A DNA stretch of 64,000 nt from Anaerobiospirillum sp. NML120448 (GTDB taxonomy: Bacteria > Pseudomonadota > Gammaproteobacteria > Enterobacterales > Succinivibrionaceae), in the NCBI RefSeq assembly GCF_023050945.1, contig NZ_JALKIM010000002.1:1-64000 (forward strand), written 5' to 3'. This document shows positions 28,186 through 36,482 of the stretch, in pieces; the stretch's first letter is position 1; each line of letters begins with the position of its first letter. The position numbers and the translations under genes are program-made. Under the pieces are notes generated by a model. The model was not told where the DNA came from and did not search any database. It worked only from the letters and a program-made list of their open reading frames with translations.

Positions 28186-28212
28186 AAAAGGCATGCTGAG
28201 CATGCCTTTTTT
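28186..28212 (+). terminator. terminator after flgN
   Basis: AAAAGGCATGC-TGA-GCATGCCTTTTTT hairpin with T-run. Confidence 0.9.
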
Positions 28213-28414
28213 GTTGCCTCAATCATCTTGTCTAGAATTTCACTCCCAAGTCTTATCATTATTATTTGCTATATTTTCCGTAAAACCAATTGATTTAATA
28301 TAAATAGCAAATAAGATCTCTATAGCTATTAAGCAACTATATTAAAAAACCAATGTAATTATTTTTACTCAAAGAATAGCCATAAAATCAGCTCTTACTC
28401 AGCCCACCATAAAA

Positions 28415-28430
28415 CGTGATCTAGATCTCA
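28415..28430. promoter_or_regulatory. CRP-like site in the gap before the SSB-like gene
   Basis: CGTGA-TCTAGA-TCTCA is close to the CRP consensus TGTGA-N6-TCACA and is nearly symmetric. It lies about 560 bases before the SSB-like start in a 780-base AT-rich gap. That gap also holds a GGGAG ... CTCCC hairpin near 28732-28752 but no gene. Confidence 0.4.
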
Positions 28431-28969
28431 TTTTGTTAAAAGGCTAAAAATGGTCTAAAACGGCGTAAATATCGATTTTCTTAATATGGTTAATATTTAT
28501 AGCCATAATGGAAAATAAAATTTTTTAAGAAAAAATGGCTTAAGTTTGTGACAACTATCAACTATCGAGATAGCCAATTTTATAAAAACCACACCTCTTA
28601 TTGTGCATTTCTCTTTTAGAAGAGTAAATCAAAATCACAGATCTCTCTGTATCTTATTAGTCTTGTTTATCCAGCCTTTTTTAAAATTTGCACAATACTC
28701 TATTTGCGCTTTTAGTCACGTGTAACAAAAGGGAGGCAAAAATCTCCCCTGATTACGTTCTATATTGTCTCTATAGCAGTAACAGATAAAAAACTTGCTG
28801 TTTAATCTTAGTTTTTATACTCACGCCTAAAGAGCAAGATTTCTAACTGCTGCCCTTATCAAGCTTTAGTTGTCTTTAACAAGATAACTAAGTCTAGATG
28901 ATGGTTCTTTTTAGTCTTTCTTAGGAATGCTATGTACGCTTTTTTAAGAGAGCTTGGTACAAACATTTA

Positions 28970-28982
28970 CTCCTTTAAGGAG
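28970..28982 (+). promoter_or_regulatory. ribosome-binding site inside a palindrome
   Basis: CTCCTTTAAGGAG contains the AAGGAG Shine-Dalgarno of the SSB-like gene within a perfect inverted repeat. Folding would hide it, so translation may be regulated, although the six-base arms have almost no loop and may only pair between strands. Confidence 0.35.
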
Positions 28983-28991
28983 GTAGAAAAT

Positions 28992-30161
28992 ATGTTTGAT
29001 AACAAAGTTTATTTGTTTGGTCAGATTGATACTACTAGCTTGATTCACTCTAAAGATAAACAAGGTAAGTCGGTGCTTAAGTTTAAGCTCAATACTATCT
29101 TTAATGCTTTAGAGCAGCGCCAGCTTGATAGTGCCATGTCTCCTACTCAAGGACTGGAATATATCAGCCAGTTTGATTTGATTGCGGCTATCAACCAGCA
29201 TAAATCAATCTTTAGCTCGGTACTTAAGAATACTTTGCTCAATATGGAAAACGACAGTAAAGATAACTTCGTTTCTAATATGGATGGTTGGGAGTTTAAA
29301 CATACTTGCTATCAGGCTAGTAAGGTTTTCTGTGATTATTTGATGGCTGATGCTTTAGGTGGAGTTGGGCATAACAACGAATGCTTTAAAACAGCCAATT
29401 TGCATGAGCTATTTGGCGAACAAGTATTCAAAAAAATGGATGCTCATAATTTTGCTAGCGCCTCTGCATTCCGTTCTGTTAAAGAGTCATCTGCTATTAG
29501 GTCTGAGGCAAAAGATTTTGAGCAAAGATACAAGCAAGCCAAATTATGGGCACTACAGCATTTGTCCAAAGACTCTGATGTCAGAACAGGGTTATTGCTC
29601 AAAGAATTACTTAATAACCAAGAGTTGTTTCAGTCTTTTTTAGAATCTTTCTTAGCACAGTTGCAGGAGAAACTCTTAGAGGAGGCTAAATCTGCTACTA
29701 GCCAAGAAAGTACCCAAATCTTGGAAGTTGCTAATGAGCAGGGGCAATTTGTCAGTGTTGGCTATAAAGGCGCAACCTTACACTTGTCTCAGAGCGTTAA
29801 TAACATAGACAACTACGATATCCCTGTACTGCAAAACCTAGATAGAGAAGATCTTTATTTAGCCCATCATGACTTTGTAAGTGGCATGCAGCAACAGATA
29901 AAAAGAGATAGGGCACTTTGTAGAAAAGAAAAAACTCAATTCTTTGCTTACAAAGTATTAGTTGGTCAGTGTGCTAATAGTGAATTAAGTTTCTTATATC
30001 GTTTATTAAAAATTAATGGTCATATTCCTGTAATGGTAGTAGGGCAACTAATACCAGAGTATCAGATGATCTCAAACAGCTCCAGTGAAGTGATGATTAA
30101 AGCTACTAAGTTTGCCTTCTATAAAGAAAAGGGCAGCTCAAGTTTACCTGTAGCAGTTTAA
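28992..30161 (+). CDS. unknown protein; reads as an SSB-like OB fold split by a large insertion
   Basis: 389 residues. The first 40 (NKVYLFGQID ... VLKFKLNTI) resemble the opening strands of bacterial single-stranded DNA-binding proteins (NKVILVGNLG ... ANFSLAT). The end (KTQFFAYKVLVGQCANSE, a helix, then GHIPVMVVGQLIPEYQ and EVMIKATKFAFY) resembles the SSB pattern of strand, helix, G-x-V-x-V-x-G-x-L and closing strand. Between them lie about 275 helical residues with no recognised domain, where SSB has a short loop. No acidic SSB tail is present. I start at the ATG six bases after AAGGAGG; an in-frame ATG at 28932, also with a Shine-Dalgarno, would add 20 residues. First gene of a five-gene unit. 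The fold is my inference from pattern. Confidence 0.55.
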   Translation: MFDNKVYLFGQIDTTSLIHSKDKQGKSVLKFKLNTIFNALEQRQLDSAMSPTQGLEYISQFDLIAAINQHKSIFSSVLKNTLLNMENDSKDNFVSNMDGWEFKHTCYQASKVFCDYLMADALGGVGHNNECFKTANLHELFGEQVFKKMDAHNFASASAFRSVKESSAIRSEAKDFEQRYKQAKLWALQHLSKDSDVRTGLLLKELLNNQELFQSFLESFLAQLQEKLLEEAKSATSQESTQILEVANEQGQFVSVGYKGATLHLSQSVNNIDNYDIPVLQNLDREDLYLAHHDFVSGMQQQIKRDRALCRKEKTQFFAYKVLVGQCANSELSFLYRLLKINGHIPVMVVGQLIPEYQMISNSSSEVMIKATKFAFYKEKGSSSLPVAV

Positions 30162-30184
30162 TTATTTTTAAAGGAGGAATGTTT

Positions 30185-30952
30185 ATGGATGTACCAGCAC
30201 AGCCACACCCACTACCGCCGTGGACTAAGCTAGTAGGGCTTAATGAAGCTAACGCTAACGCTAACGCTAACGCTAACTCCAATAATTACCCACCTCAGTT
30301 CATGCCCAAGGGCGAATGTCAGCTCAATGCGTCTTCCCTATCGGCTTATGGCAACACTATGGTGCCATATCAAGGCTCTACTTGTGGGCAAGTAACAGAG
30401 AGTGTGCCAGATCAGGATCAAAAGGAGCCCAAGGAACTATTTTCTAACCATGGCCCGCTCTTAGGATGCCACCACAATACAGGCCTAAGCCCAGACCCTA
30501 GAGAGGGCTCAGTCCTAGGGGTAGGCCCTGTCACTTCATTGGGACTGGGCCAGAGTCCAGAGCCTGTTATTAGCTCCAGCCAGGGACTAGAGCAGAGCCC
30601 TAAACCAGGGGTGGATTCTATCTTAACTACAAGCACAGCCTCTCTTTTAAGCCATGGTCAGAACCATGGCCAAAACCTAGGCAATGGCAATTGCTATAGC
30701 CATAGTCACGACAATAGCACTAATGAAGTACCTGTGCCTGCACCTGCACAAGCACCTGTACAAGCATCTTTACCTGTCCATGAATATGTTCATAGGATTG
30801 AGCTGATGCATGGGAAGAGTTGGGAGCAACTCTTTAGCCATCTTAGCTCTAATGAGCGCTATCAGCTATTTGTTGAGCTTTGTAAGAGCCATGGGCGTAT
30901 GGCTGCTATAGGGTTAGCGCCTGTAGCTTTAAAGGTAAGTAAGGTCTCTTAA
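30185..30952 (+). CDS. unknown protein, low-complexity with conserved-looking C-terminus
   Basis: 255 residues, not recognised. The first 190 are low complexity: an Ala-Asn dipeptide run, then Pro/Gln/Ser/His-rich sequence with loose S-P-E-P / Q-G-L-E repeats. The last 60 look like a folded helical domain (HEYVHRIELMHGKSWEQLFSHLSSNERYQLFVELCKSHGR). The previous stop lies 23 bases upstream. GGAGG is better spaced to the ATG at 30185 than to the ATG at 30179. It is probably a partner or adaptor in the same unit as the SSB-like and AAA+ genes; this is inferred from spacing only. Confidence 0.6.
   Translation: MDVPAQPHPLPPWTKLVGLNEANANANANANSNNYPPQFMPKGECQLNASSLSAYGNTMVPYQGSTCGQVTESVPDQDQKEPKELFSNHGPLLGCHHNTGLSPDPREGSVLGVGPVTSLGLGQSPEPVISSSQGLEQSPKPGVDSILTTSTASLLSHGQNHGQNLGNGNCYSHSHDNSTNEVPVPAPAQAPVQASLPVHEYVHRIELMHGKSWEQLFSHLSSNERYQLFVELCKSHGRMAAIGLAPVALKVSKVS
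30248..30277 (+). repeat. five tandem GCTAAC hexamers
   Basis: A perfect six-base microsatellite encoding Ala-Asn five times. Copy changes stay in frame. Confidence 0.95.
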
Positions 30953-30997
30953 CCGTGTTGAGAGTTAACTAAATGATATAAGAGCGGTAAGTAATTT

Positions 30998-31339
30998 ATG
31001 AAAGAGCACGACGTACATACTTGGCAGAGTTTTGCTAGTGAAAATGATAGCTTAAATAAGCTATTTGAGCCTTTAAGTAAAAGATTGACTGAGTGTGGCA
31101 CCAAAGAGTCTGTCACTACCAGTAGCTCTAGCAATAGCTTAGATAATAGCTCAGCTAATACTTTGGATTGTATTGTAGGTCTTAGAGCCACTCATGGTTT
31201 TAATGTTCAGGACTACAGTCTATCTGATGGCTCTGTTATTAAGATTAATGCTTCTAAGTGCAATGACTTTTCTTTACGAGAGCAAGAACAAATTAATGCT
31301 GCTTTAGATAAAAAAGGCGTTTTTATCGTTCAAATTTAA
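30998..31339 (+). CDS. unknown small protein
   Basis: 113 residues, not recognised. A charged N-terminal helix and a Ser/Thr/Asn-rich linker (residues 38-52) are followed by a compact C-terminal part (LDCIVGLRATHGFNVQDYSL ... REQEQINAALDKKGVFIV). No signal peptide or membrane segment. It lies 45 bases after the previous gene and 20 before the next, on the same strand. AT-rich codon use matches its neighbours. Confidence 0.55.
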   Translation: MKEHDVHTWQSFASENDSLNKLFEPLSKRLTECGTKESVTTSSSSNSLDNSSANTLDCIVGLRATHGFNVQDYSLSDGSVIKINASKCNDFSLREQEQINAALDKKGVFIVQI

Positions 31340-31359
31340 CTTCAAGGTTTAAATGCTCA

Positions 31360-32058
31360 GTGGAAATGAATAGCCCTAAGTTAGGCAGTATCAGTTTGGG
31401 TAAGGTGAAGATTTTTAGTGTATTAGCCCAGCAGTGGCATAGGCTTACAGCCTCAGCTAAAAGTGATAGCCATTACTTATTTTATGAGATCTGCGATTGT
31501 CGCTTTGATCAGCCAAAAATACTATTGCGCAATGGTATTGAGCTGTCAGGGCACAACGTGATTATCAAGCAGCATGTTTTTTATGTAATCTCTGATGGGC
31601 ACTTAGAAATGCCTCATGCTTTTGCATCTGGTAGTTGGGAATATGCAGATCCTAGCTGTGACTATTATCAGTTGTTAACTGTAATTTCCAATGGCACTGA
31701 TGCTTCTAGTTATCAAGGTTTACCAGATATTATGGCAGTTAAGTCCGATAATTTTGCCTCTCTAGAAGGGCAGTTTAAATCGCAAGCTTTTGATGTTCAC
31801 TACTCATGTAATCAAAGGCAGCTGGAAATAAAGTACTCTTTGCCTAATAACAATAGTACTCAAGGTCATCTTGGCCCCTATCAGGTTTCTTGTCAACTTG
31901 CGCCTAATAGGCCTCATAACTTGTCAGGATATAGCACTGTGTTAGCTTCTGTGCCTCAAGGACAAGCCCGCCATTTACTAAAGGAGGAGGGGCCTCTTGA
32001 TAAAACCTATAGTGAAAATGAGAGCTACTGGCAAGAGCAAAAAAGCCTTAACAGCTAA
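31360..32058 (+). CDS. unknown protein
   Basis: About 232 residues, not recognised. No signal peptide, transmembrane segment or known motif. The first 130 residues are rich in short beta-like stretches (HYLFYEICDCRF, HNVIIKQHVFYVIS) and have several aromatic residues. The end is polar. The start is uncertain: GTG at 31360 or ATG at 31366, both with weak ribosome-binding sites (AAGG at 31344). It is part of the same-strand unit between flgN and flgA. Confidence 0.5.
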   Translation: MEMNSPKLGSISLGKVKIFSVLAQQWHRLTASAKSDSHYLFYEICDCRFDQPKILLRNGIELSGHNVIIKQHVFYVISDGHLEMPHAFASGSWEYADPSCDYYQLLTVISNGTDASSYQGLPDIMAVKSDNFASLEGQFKSQAFDVHYSCNQRQLEIKYSLPNNNSTQGHLGPYQVSCQLAPNRPHNLSGYSTVLASVPQGQARHLLKEEGPLDKTYSENESYWQEQKSLNS

Positions 32059-32163
32059 CACTAGCTTTATTTTCCCAATCTTCACTAACAACACTTTTTT
32101 CAACTAACAATCTCTCTCTTAACGTGCCTTAACTAAGGGTAGAGAATTATTTAATTTAAATTT

Positions 32164-32232
32164 AGGAGGACGCAATGATGCTCCACTAGCGTTACGCTGA
32201 TAGGTGGAAGTATGCTTGCGTTTTATTTATGA
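32164..32232 (+). promoter_or_regulatory. leader with two tiny reading frames coupled to the AAA+ gene
   Basis: AGGAGG precedes a five-codon frame (ATG at 32175, M-M-L-H-stop). AGGTGG then precedes a second frame (ATG at 32212, M-L-A-F-Y-L-stop), whose TGA at 32230-32232 overlaps the ATG of the AAA+ gene in an ATGA junction. The AAA+ start has no ribosome-binding site of its own, so it is likely translated by coupling from the second leader peptide. Confidence 0.6.
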
Positions 32233-35200
32233 GTGCAAATTGTCAGGATTTTAATCCATGGGCTAATAATGTCCCAACTAATGCCCCAGCCAATTTAGTC
32301 GTAAAAAATAACTCTGGTTTATCATCAGGCCTAATGAACTCCAATCAGGCTATGGCTAATAATCAAGGAGCTTTCAACGCCTGGGAGCCAAATCGCTACC
32401 AAGCTCCAAGAGCTAACAATAACAATATGGCTCCCTATAATCCATGGCAAGCCCCTAATCAGCCCCAAGGCTTTACCCAGGCTCAAACTCAAGCCCATGC
32501 CCAGGCACAGGCCCAGACTCAGAGCTTTACCCAAGCTACTGCTCAAAATCAGGGACAATCTCAGAACCTGGGTTTTACCCAAGGGCAAGGACAGGCCAAA
32601 GGCCAGAACCAAAATTTAGGTATCCCTGCCTTTCAATGCGCTGCTATGAGCTCTAGAGCAGGGCAATTTTATAATGGTGGGCATAATCAAAATGGTGGTT
32701 ATAACCAGTCTAATCAGCAGCCTTATGGATTATATGCAGCACAAGATAGGGTAAATCAGTGCTCAAGCTCTACCCAGGCCTTTAGTAACAGTAGCACTCA
32801 TAATGCTAGAGCCAATGACTATGCTTATACTCAAGCACCAGTACCAATGATGAATCAAGGCCTCAGCCCAAGACCAAATATGGCAATGGCTAATGGCCAA
32901 GTGTATAGCCAGAGCCAGGCCCAGGCCCTGGGCCTGGGCCAAGGCCAGAGCAATAGCCAGGGCTCAAACCAAAGCTCAAATAAGAGCTGTAGTTATGGTC
33001 AGGCTATGAGCCAAGGGCAGAGTGTTAGCAGAGGCTTAGCCATGGGCCAGGAGTTGGCCGTTGGCCAGAGCCAAGGACAGAGCCAAGGCATGGGACAGAG
33101 CGGACAGTGTCAAGCTAATGGCTATGGGGGCGGTGCAAACTACAATACTGGCAGTACTGTTAGTCAGAGTGATGTTTATAAGGGTCAAGTGGCAACTGCT
33201 AATCAAGAGCAGGTAGTTAAGAGTGATGATTGTTGTGGTGCAGTGGTGGATGGTAACTTAGCACTTAACGAAGAGGCCTCTTTGGAGGTGATGGAATCTA
33301 GCTCTGACAAAGAGCATAGAAGACCTTTAAACAATCAAGGGCAACTTTCTAATTATCCACCTTGCGGCCCTAAGACTGTCCATGCTAGACACTTTAAAAC
33401 TAATACCAAGGCTGCTAATGAGAATATGGAAGGTGCAGAGGGTAAAGCTTCTGTAAATACAGCTTGTAATGGTAATGGTAATGGTAAAGCTACTAAGGGT
33501 AATGAGATAGTATTCAAGCATGAGTTGTTACAGAGCACATTATCAAGCTCTAATCATGCTCACGTTATTAATTTTGGTAGTGATGTTAAGCAAAGAAAGA
33601 TTGCCCTTAAAGATTGCTTTGAAGAAAAGATTAATCTTGAGTATTTTTACTTGCCTGAGTATGACCTAAGCTTAAGTCCATTGGTTCCAAGTAAGAATAA
33701 ACAATACGTTTTTGACCCAGATAATTTAGAGCAGATCTTAAGACATCTACAAAATAATCATGGCGATTCCTTGTTTTTAAGTGGCCCTACAGGTTGTGGC
33801 AAAACATCTTTAATTTTAGAGATTGCATCCCGTCTAGACTGGCCTGTTGAGTGTATTACCTTAAGTCAAACCTCTGAGGTGGCCGATCTCATTGGTCATA
33901 ATATTTTGAAAAAAGGACAAATCACTTTTGAGTACGGCCCATTAAGTAGAGCCATGATGTATGGAGAGATCTTACTGCTTAATGAAATTGACCTTATGAG
34001 TGCGGGCGAGTTAACCGCACTAAACGATGTTTTAGAGGGTAGAGCTCTCTGTGTCAATGCCAATAATGGTGAGGTGATTTATCCTCATCCTTTCTTTAGA
34101 GTAGTGGCTACAGCCAATAGCAAAGGTTTAGGCGACAATAGTGGTAACTACTTAGGAGTGCGTAAGCAAAATAAGGCATTTTTGGATCGTTGGATCTTTT
34201 TTGAGTGCACTTATCCTGACTACGATCTTGAGCAAAATTTGATTTTAAAGAATTTTACTAATATCAACCCAGATCTTATTAAGTACTTTGCAGTATTAGC
34301 TAGAGAGCTACGTTTTGCAGCTGGCTTGGGCGTTAGTAAAACTAACAAAGATCTCTTAATTGAGATGAAGAATTTCTTTAAGGATAACTATCACGACTAT
34401 CCTGGCAACTTAGATTTATTAGTTAGTGACAATACTGTACCTAAGATAGACGAGTTGTTAGAAAAACAGACCTTTGATGATGATGGGGTAAGTTTATCTT
34501 TAAGTGAGCTTGATAATTTAGCCTCACTGCAAGTGGAACTTAACCCTCATTTAAGCGTGCCTTTATCAACACGCTCTTTATTACGTATTATTCGCTTGTA
34601 TTTGAGTGACAATCAGCTAAGCATCACTGATGCAGTTAGACATGGTTTTGCTGCTCGTTTAGAGCCTAAAGAATTTGCCTTTGTCATGAGAATGACTTTT
34701 GAGATTTTTGGCTATGTATCCGAGTTTGATAAATTGCCTCGCACTATTAGTAATGTTGAGGAGTATTTGGATTTTCGAAAGCAAAATATCTCTAAAGAGA
34801 TAGTTGAACGTCTCTTATTAAGCGAAGATTCCTTACGGGCCATGTTTGATAAAAGTGCGCCTGTAGCTGCTAATAGCAAAGATAATCTTAAAGAGTCAGA
34901 TCTCTTAAAGCCTGACGTTATTGAGGCTAAAACTACCAGCTCAGGAGCTAAAAGCAAATCATCAAATTCAAAGACCTCCAAGTCTAAAACCAAGGAGGCT
35001 AAAGCTTCTAAGGCTGTAGATAGCCAAGATGCAAGCTTTGAAAAAACTGATCCTTTATCAAGCTCCGACCAAGACCAAGTGCCTAATGCTCACGAAGTTA
35101 AGTCTCAAGATGCAGAAAGCTCCAGTTCTCAAGGTCAGTCTTTGAGCGCTAAGAGCAAACCAGATCACAGCTTAGAGCAGGAAAAGAGCGCAACTAAGTC

Positions 35201-35510
35201 TGCAAGTACTTTGAGCCCAGATAAGCCTCAGGAGAGCCATGAGGGCAGTAATAATGATAAGCCTCAGGCTCAGGCTATGCCTCAGGATCTTCCTCAGTCT
35301 CAGGCTCTGCCTCAAGAGCTGGCTCAATCTAAACCTCAGACTGAACCTAAGGCTGCTGAGCCAAAGGCACAGCCTAAAGGTAGCGGTAGTGGCAGCAGTA
35401 GTATGGCAGATGATGTGCGCAAGAAGGATAAGGTTGTAGAGGAAATCAAAAAATTTATTAAGGATACAGAGCCAGGATTGGCTGACAAGTTTATTGTAGT
35501 GCGTGGTTAG
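32229..35510 (+). CDS. CobS/MoxR-type AAA+ ATPase with long disordered flanks
   Basis: 1093 residues. Residues 1-420 are low complexity, Gln/Asn/Gly/Ser-rich, with long G-Q and A-Q dipeptide runs. A CobS-like segment (LVPSKNKQYVFDPDNLEQI, near 490) leads into Walker A GPTGCGKTS (about 519), Walker B EILLLNEIDL (about 580), sensor 1 VVATANS (about 625) and a DRW motif (about 651). Residues 880-1060 are Ser/Lys/Gln-rich, ending in a charged helix (VVEEIKKFIKDTEPG). CobS/MoxR ATPases usually act with a von Willebrand-type partner (CobT-like); none is in this window. No cobalamin gene is near, so cobaltochelatase function is unlikely. Last gene of the five-gene unit. Confidence 0.8.
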   Translation: MSANCQDFNPWANNVPTNAPANLVVKNNSGLSSGLMNSNQAMANNQGAFNAWEPNRYQAPRANNNNMAPYNPWQAPNQPQGFTQAQTQAHAQAQAQTQSFTQATAQNQGQSQNLGFTQGQGQAKGQNQNLGIPAFQCAAMSSRAGQFYNGGHNQNGGYNQSNQQPYGLYAAQDRVNQCSSSTQAFSNSSTHNARANDYAYTQAPVPMMNQGLSPRPNMAMANGQVYSQSQAQALGLGQGQSNSQGSNQSSNKSCSYGQAMSQGQSVSRGLAMGQELAVGQSQGQSQGMGQSGQCQANGYGGGANYNTGSTVSQSDVYKGQVATANQEQVVKSDDCCGAVVDGNLALNEEASLEVMESSSDKEHRRPLNNQGQLSNYPPCGPKTVHARHFKTNTKAANENMEGAEGKASVNTACNGNGNGKATKGNEIVFKHELLQSTLSSSNHAHVINFGSDVKQRKIALKDCFEEKINLEYFYLPEYDLSLSPLVPSKNKQYVFDPDNLEQILRHLQNNHGDSLFLSGPTGCGKTSLILEIASRLDWPVECITLSQTSEVADLIGHNILKKGQITFEYGPLSRAMMYGEILLLNEIDLMSAGELTALNDVLEGRALCVNANNGEVIYPHPFFRVVATANSKGLGDNSGNYLGVRKQNKAFLDRWIFFECTYPDYDLEQNLILKNFTNINPDLIKYFAVLARELRFAAGLGVSKTNKDLLIEMKNFFKDNYHDYPGNLDLLVSDNTVPKIDELLEKQTFDDDGVSLSLSELDNLASLQVELNPHLSVPLSTRSLLRIIRLYLSDNQLSITDAVRHGFAARLEPKEFAFVMRMTFEIFGYVSEFDKLPRTISNVEEYLDFRKQNISKEIVERLLLSEDSLRAMFDKSAPVAANSKDNLKESDLLKPDVIEAKTTSSGAKSKSSNSKTSKSKTKEAKASKAVDSQDASFEKTDPLSSSDQDQVPNAHEVKSQDAESSSSQGQSLSAKSKPDHSLEQEKSATKSASTLSPDKPQESHEGSNNDKPQAQAMPQDLPQSQALPQELAQSKPQTEPKAAEPKAQPKGSGSGSSSMADDVRKKDKVVEEIKKFIKDTEPGLADKFIVVRG

Positions 35511-35562
35511 TGCTACGTGAGCATTGTTCTTTTACTTATTAGCTACTTAGGAGCAGCTTATG

Positions 35563-35586
35563 AAAGCCTCTTATTAGAGGCTTTTT
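35563..35586 (+). terminator. terminator of the SSB-like/AAA+ unit
   Basis: AAAGCCTCT-TATT-AGAGGCTTT hairpin followed by T-rich sequence, about 50 bases after the AAA+ stop. Confidence 0.8.
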
Positions 35587-35738
35587 CTTTTTGCTAAGCA
35601 ATACATAAGAATCTCAAGCTATGATTAGTCTTTACTGCATTAAAGGCTAGAGTGATAAGAGGTTGTTAGTTGCTACCTACTTAGATCTCAATATATACTT
35701 GCATGAGATTAATTTTAGTGTTGTAAGGTGGTTGTAAT

Positions 35739-36482
35739 ATGCGCTTACGTCTCTTGGTAAACAAGCTGATTCCAATACGATCTTTAGTAACCTTACCTAT
35801 AATCGGTTTGGTTATGGGAGCTCAGGCTATATCTTCCGTCAGCGCCACTCCACAAGAGGCTGAGTTTTTAAAAACTGTTGCCGAGCAATATATTTTGGCC
35901 CAATTCCAAAACCAAGATTATGGCGACAAGAAAATTGAGGTAAAGGCAGGAAAGCTTGATGAGCGTCGTAATTATGGTGGCCGTTGTACAGGTTATTTAA
36001 CTGCTGAGTTAAAAGGTAGTGAAATTAAAAGCACCTCTCAAGTAAAGATAACTTGTTCTAAGCCAGAGAACTCTTACACCATATATGTGCCTGTAAAAGT
36101 TGCTATGCTCTCTCCTGCTTTAGTAGCATCAAGAAATCTTACTCGTGGTAGCATTATTGGCTCCTCAGACTTAAAGACTATCTATTTAAATGATGATACT
36201 AATTTAACTACAGCTGTATCTGACCCTAATATTTTAGTGGGCTCTCGTTTAAAGCGTGATGTTAAAGAGGGTGACCAAATACGTTCCAACTCTTTTTGCG
36301 TAGTTTGTAAAAATGATAAGGTCAGTATTGTTGCTAAAAGTCATGGTTTAGCCTTGAAGACTACAGGTATTGCGCTTGAAGATGGTGGCATTAATCAAGC
36401 TATTAGAGTGCGTAATCTTAAGTCACAAAAGGTAGTGTCGGCAGTAGTCTCTGCACCATCTGAGGTTCAAGTAGTTTTCTAA
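35739..36482 (+). CDS. flgA: flagellar P-ring assembly chaperone FlgA
   Basis: A 247-residue exported protein. A basic start and a hydrophobic segment (VTLPIIGLVMGAQAISSVSA) form the signal peptide. The SAF-type C-terminal domain shows LVASRNLTRGSIIGSSDL, VGSRLKRDVKEGDQIRS and a closing IRVRNLKSQKVVSAVV, all typical of FlgA. It assists assembly of the FlgI P ring in the periplasm. Two Cys residues in SFCVVCKND are unusual for the position. It lies 230 bases after the AAA+ gene and its terminator, so it has its own promoter. Confidence 0.9.
   Translation: MRLRLLVNKLIPIRSLVTLPIIGLVMGAQAISSVSATPQEAEFLKTVAEQYILAQFQNQDYGDKKIEVKAGKLDERRNYGGRCTGYLTAELKGSEIKSTSQVKITCSKPENSYTIYVPVKVAMLSPALVASRNLTRGSIIGSSDLKTIYLNDDTNLTTAVSDPNILVGSRLKRDVKEGDQIRSNSFCVVCKNDKVSIVAKSHGLALKTTGIALEDGGINQAIRVRNLKSQKVVSAVVSAPSEVQVVF

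Noticed and set aside
32229-35510. Cobaltochelatase subunit CobS
   Set aside because: The ATPase core is CobS-like, but there is no cobalamin pathway gene or CobT/CobN nearby. The neighbours are SSB-like and unknown proteins.
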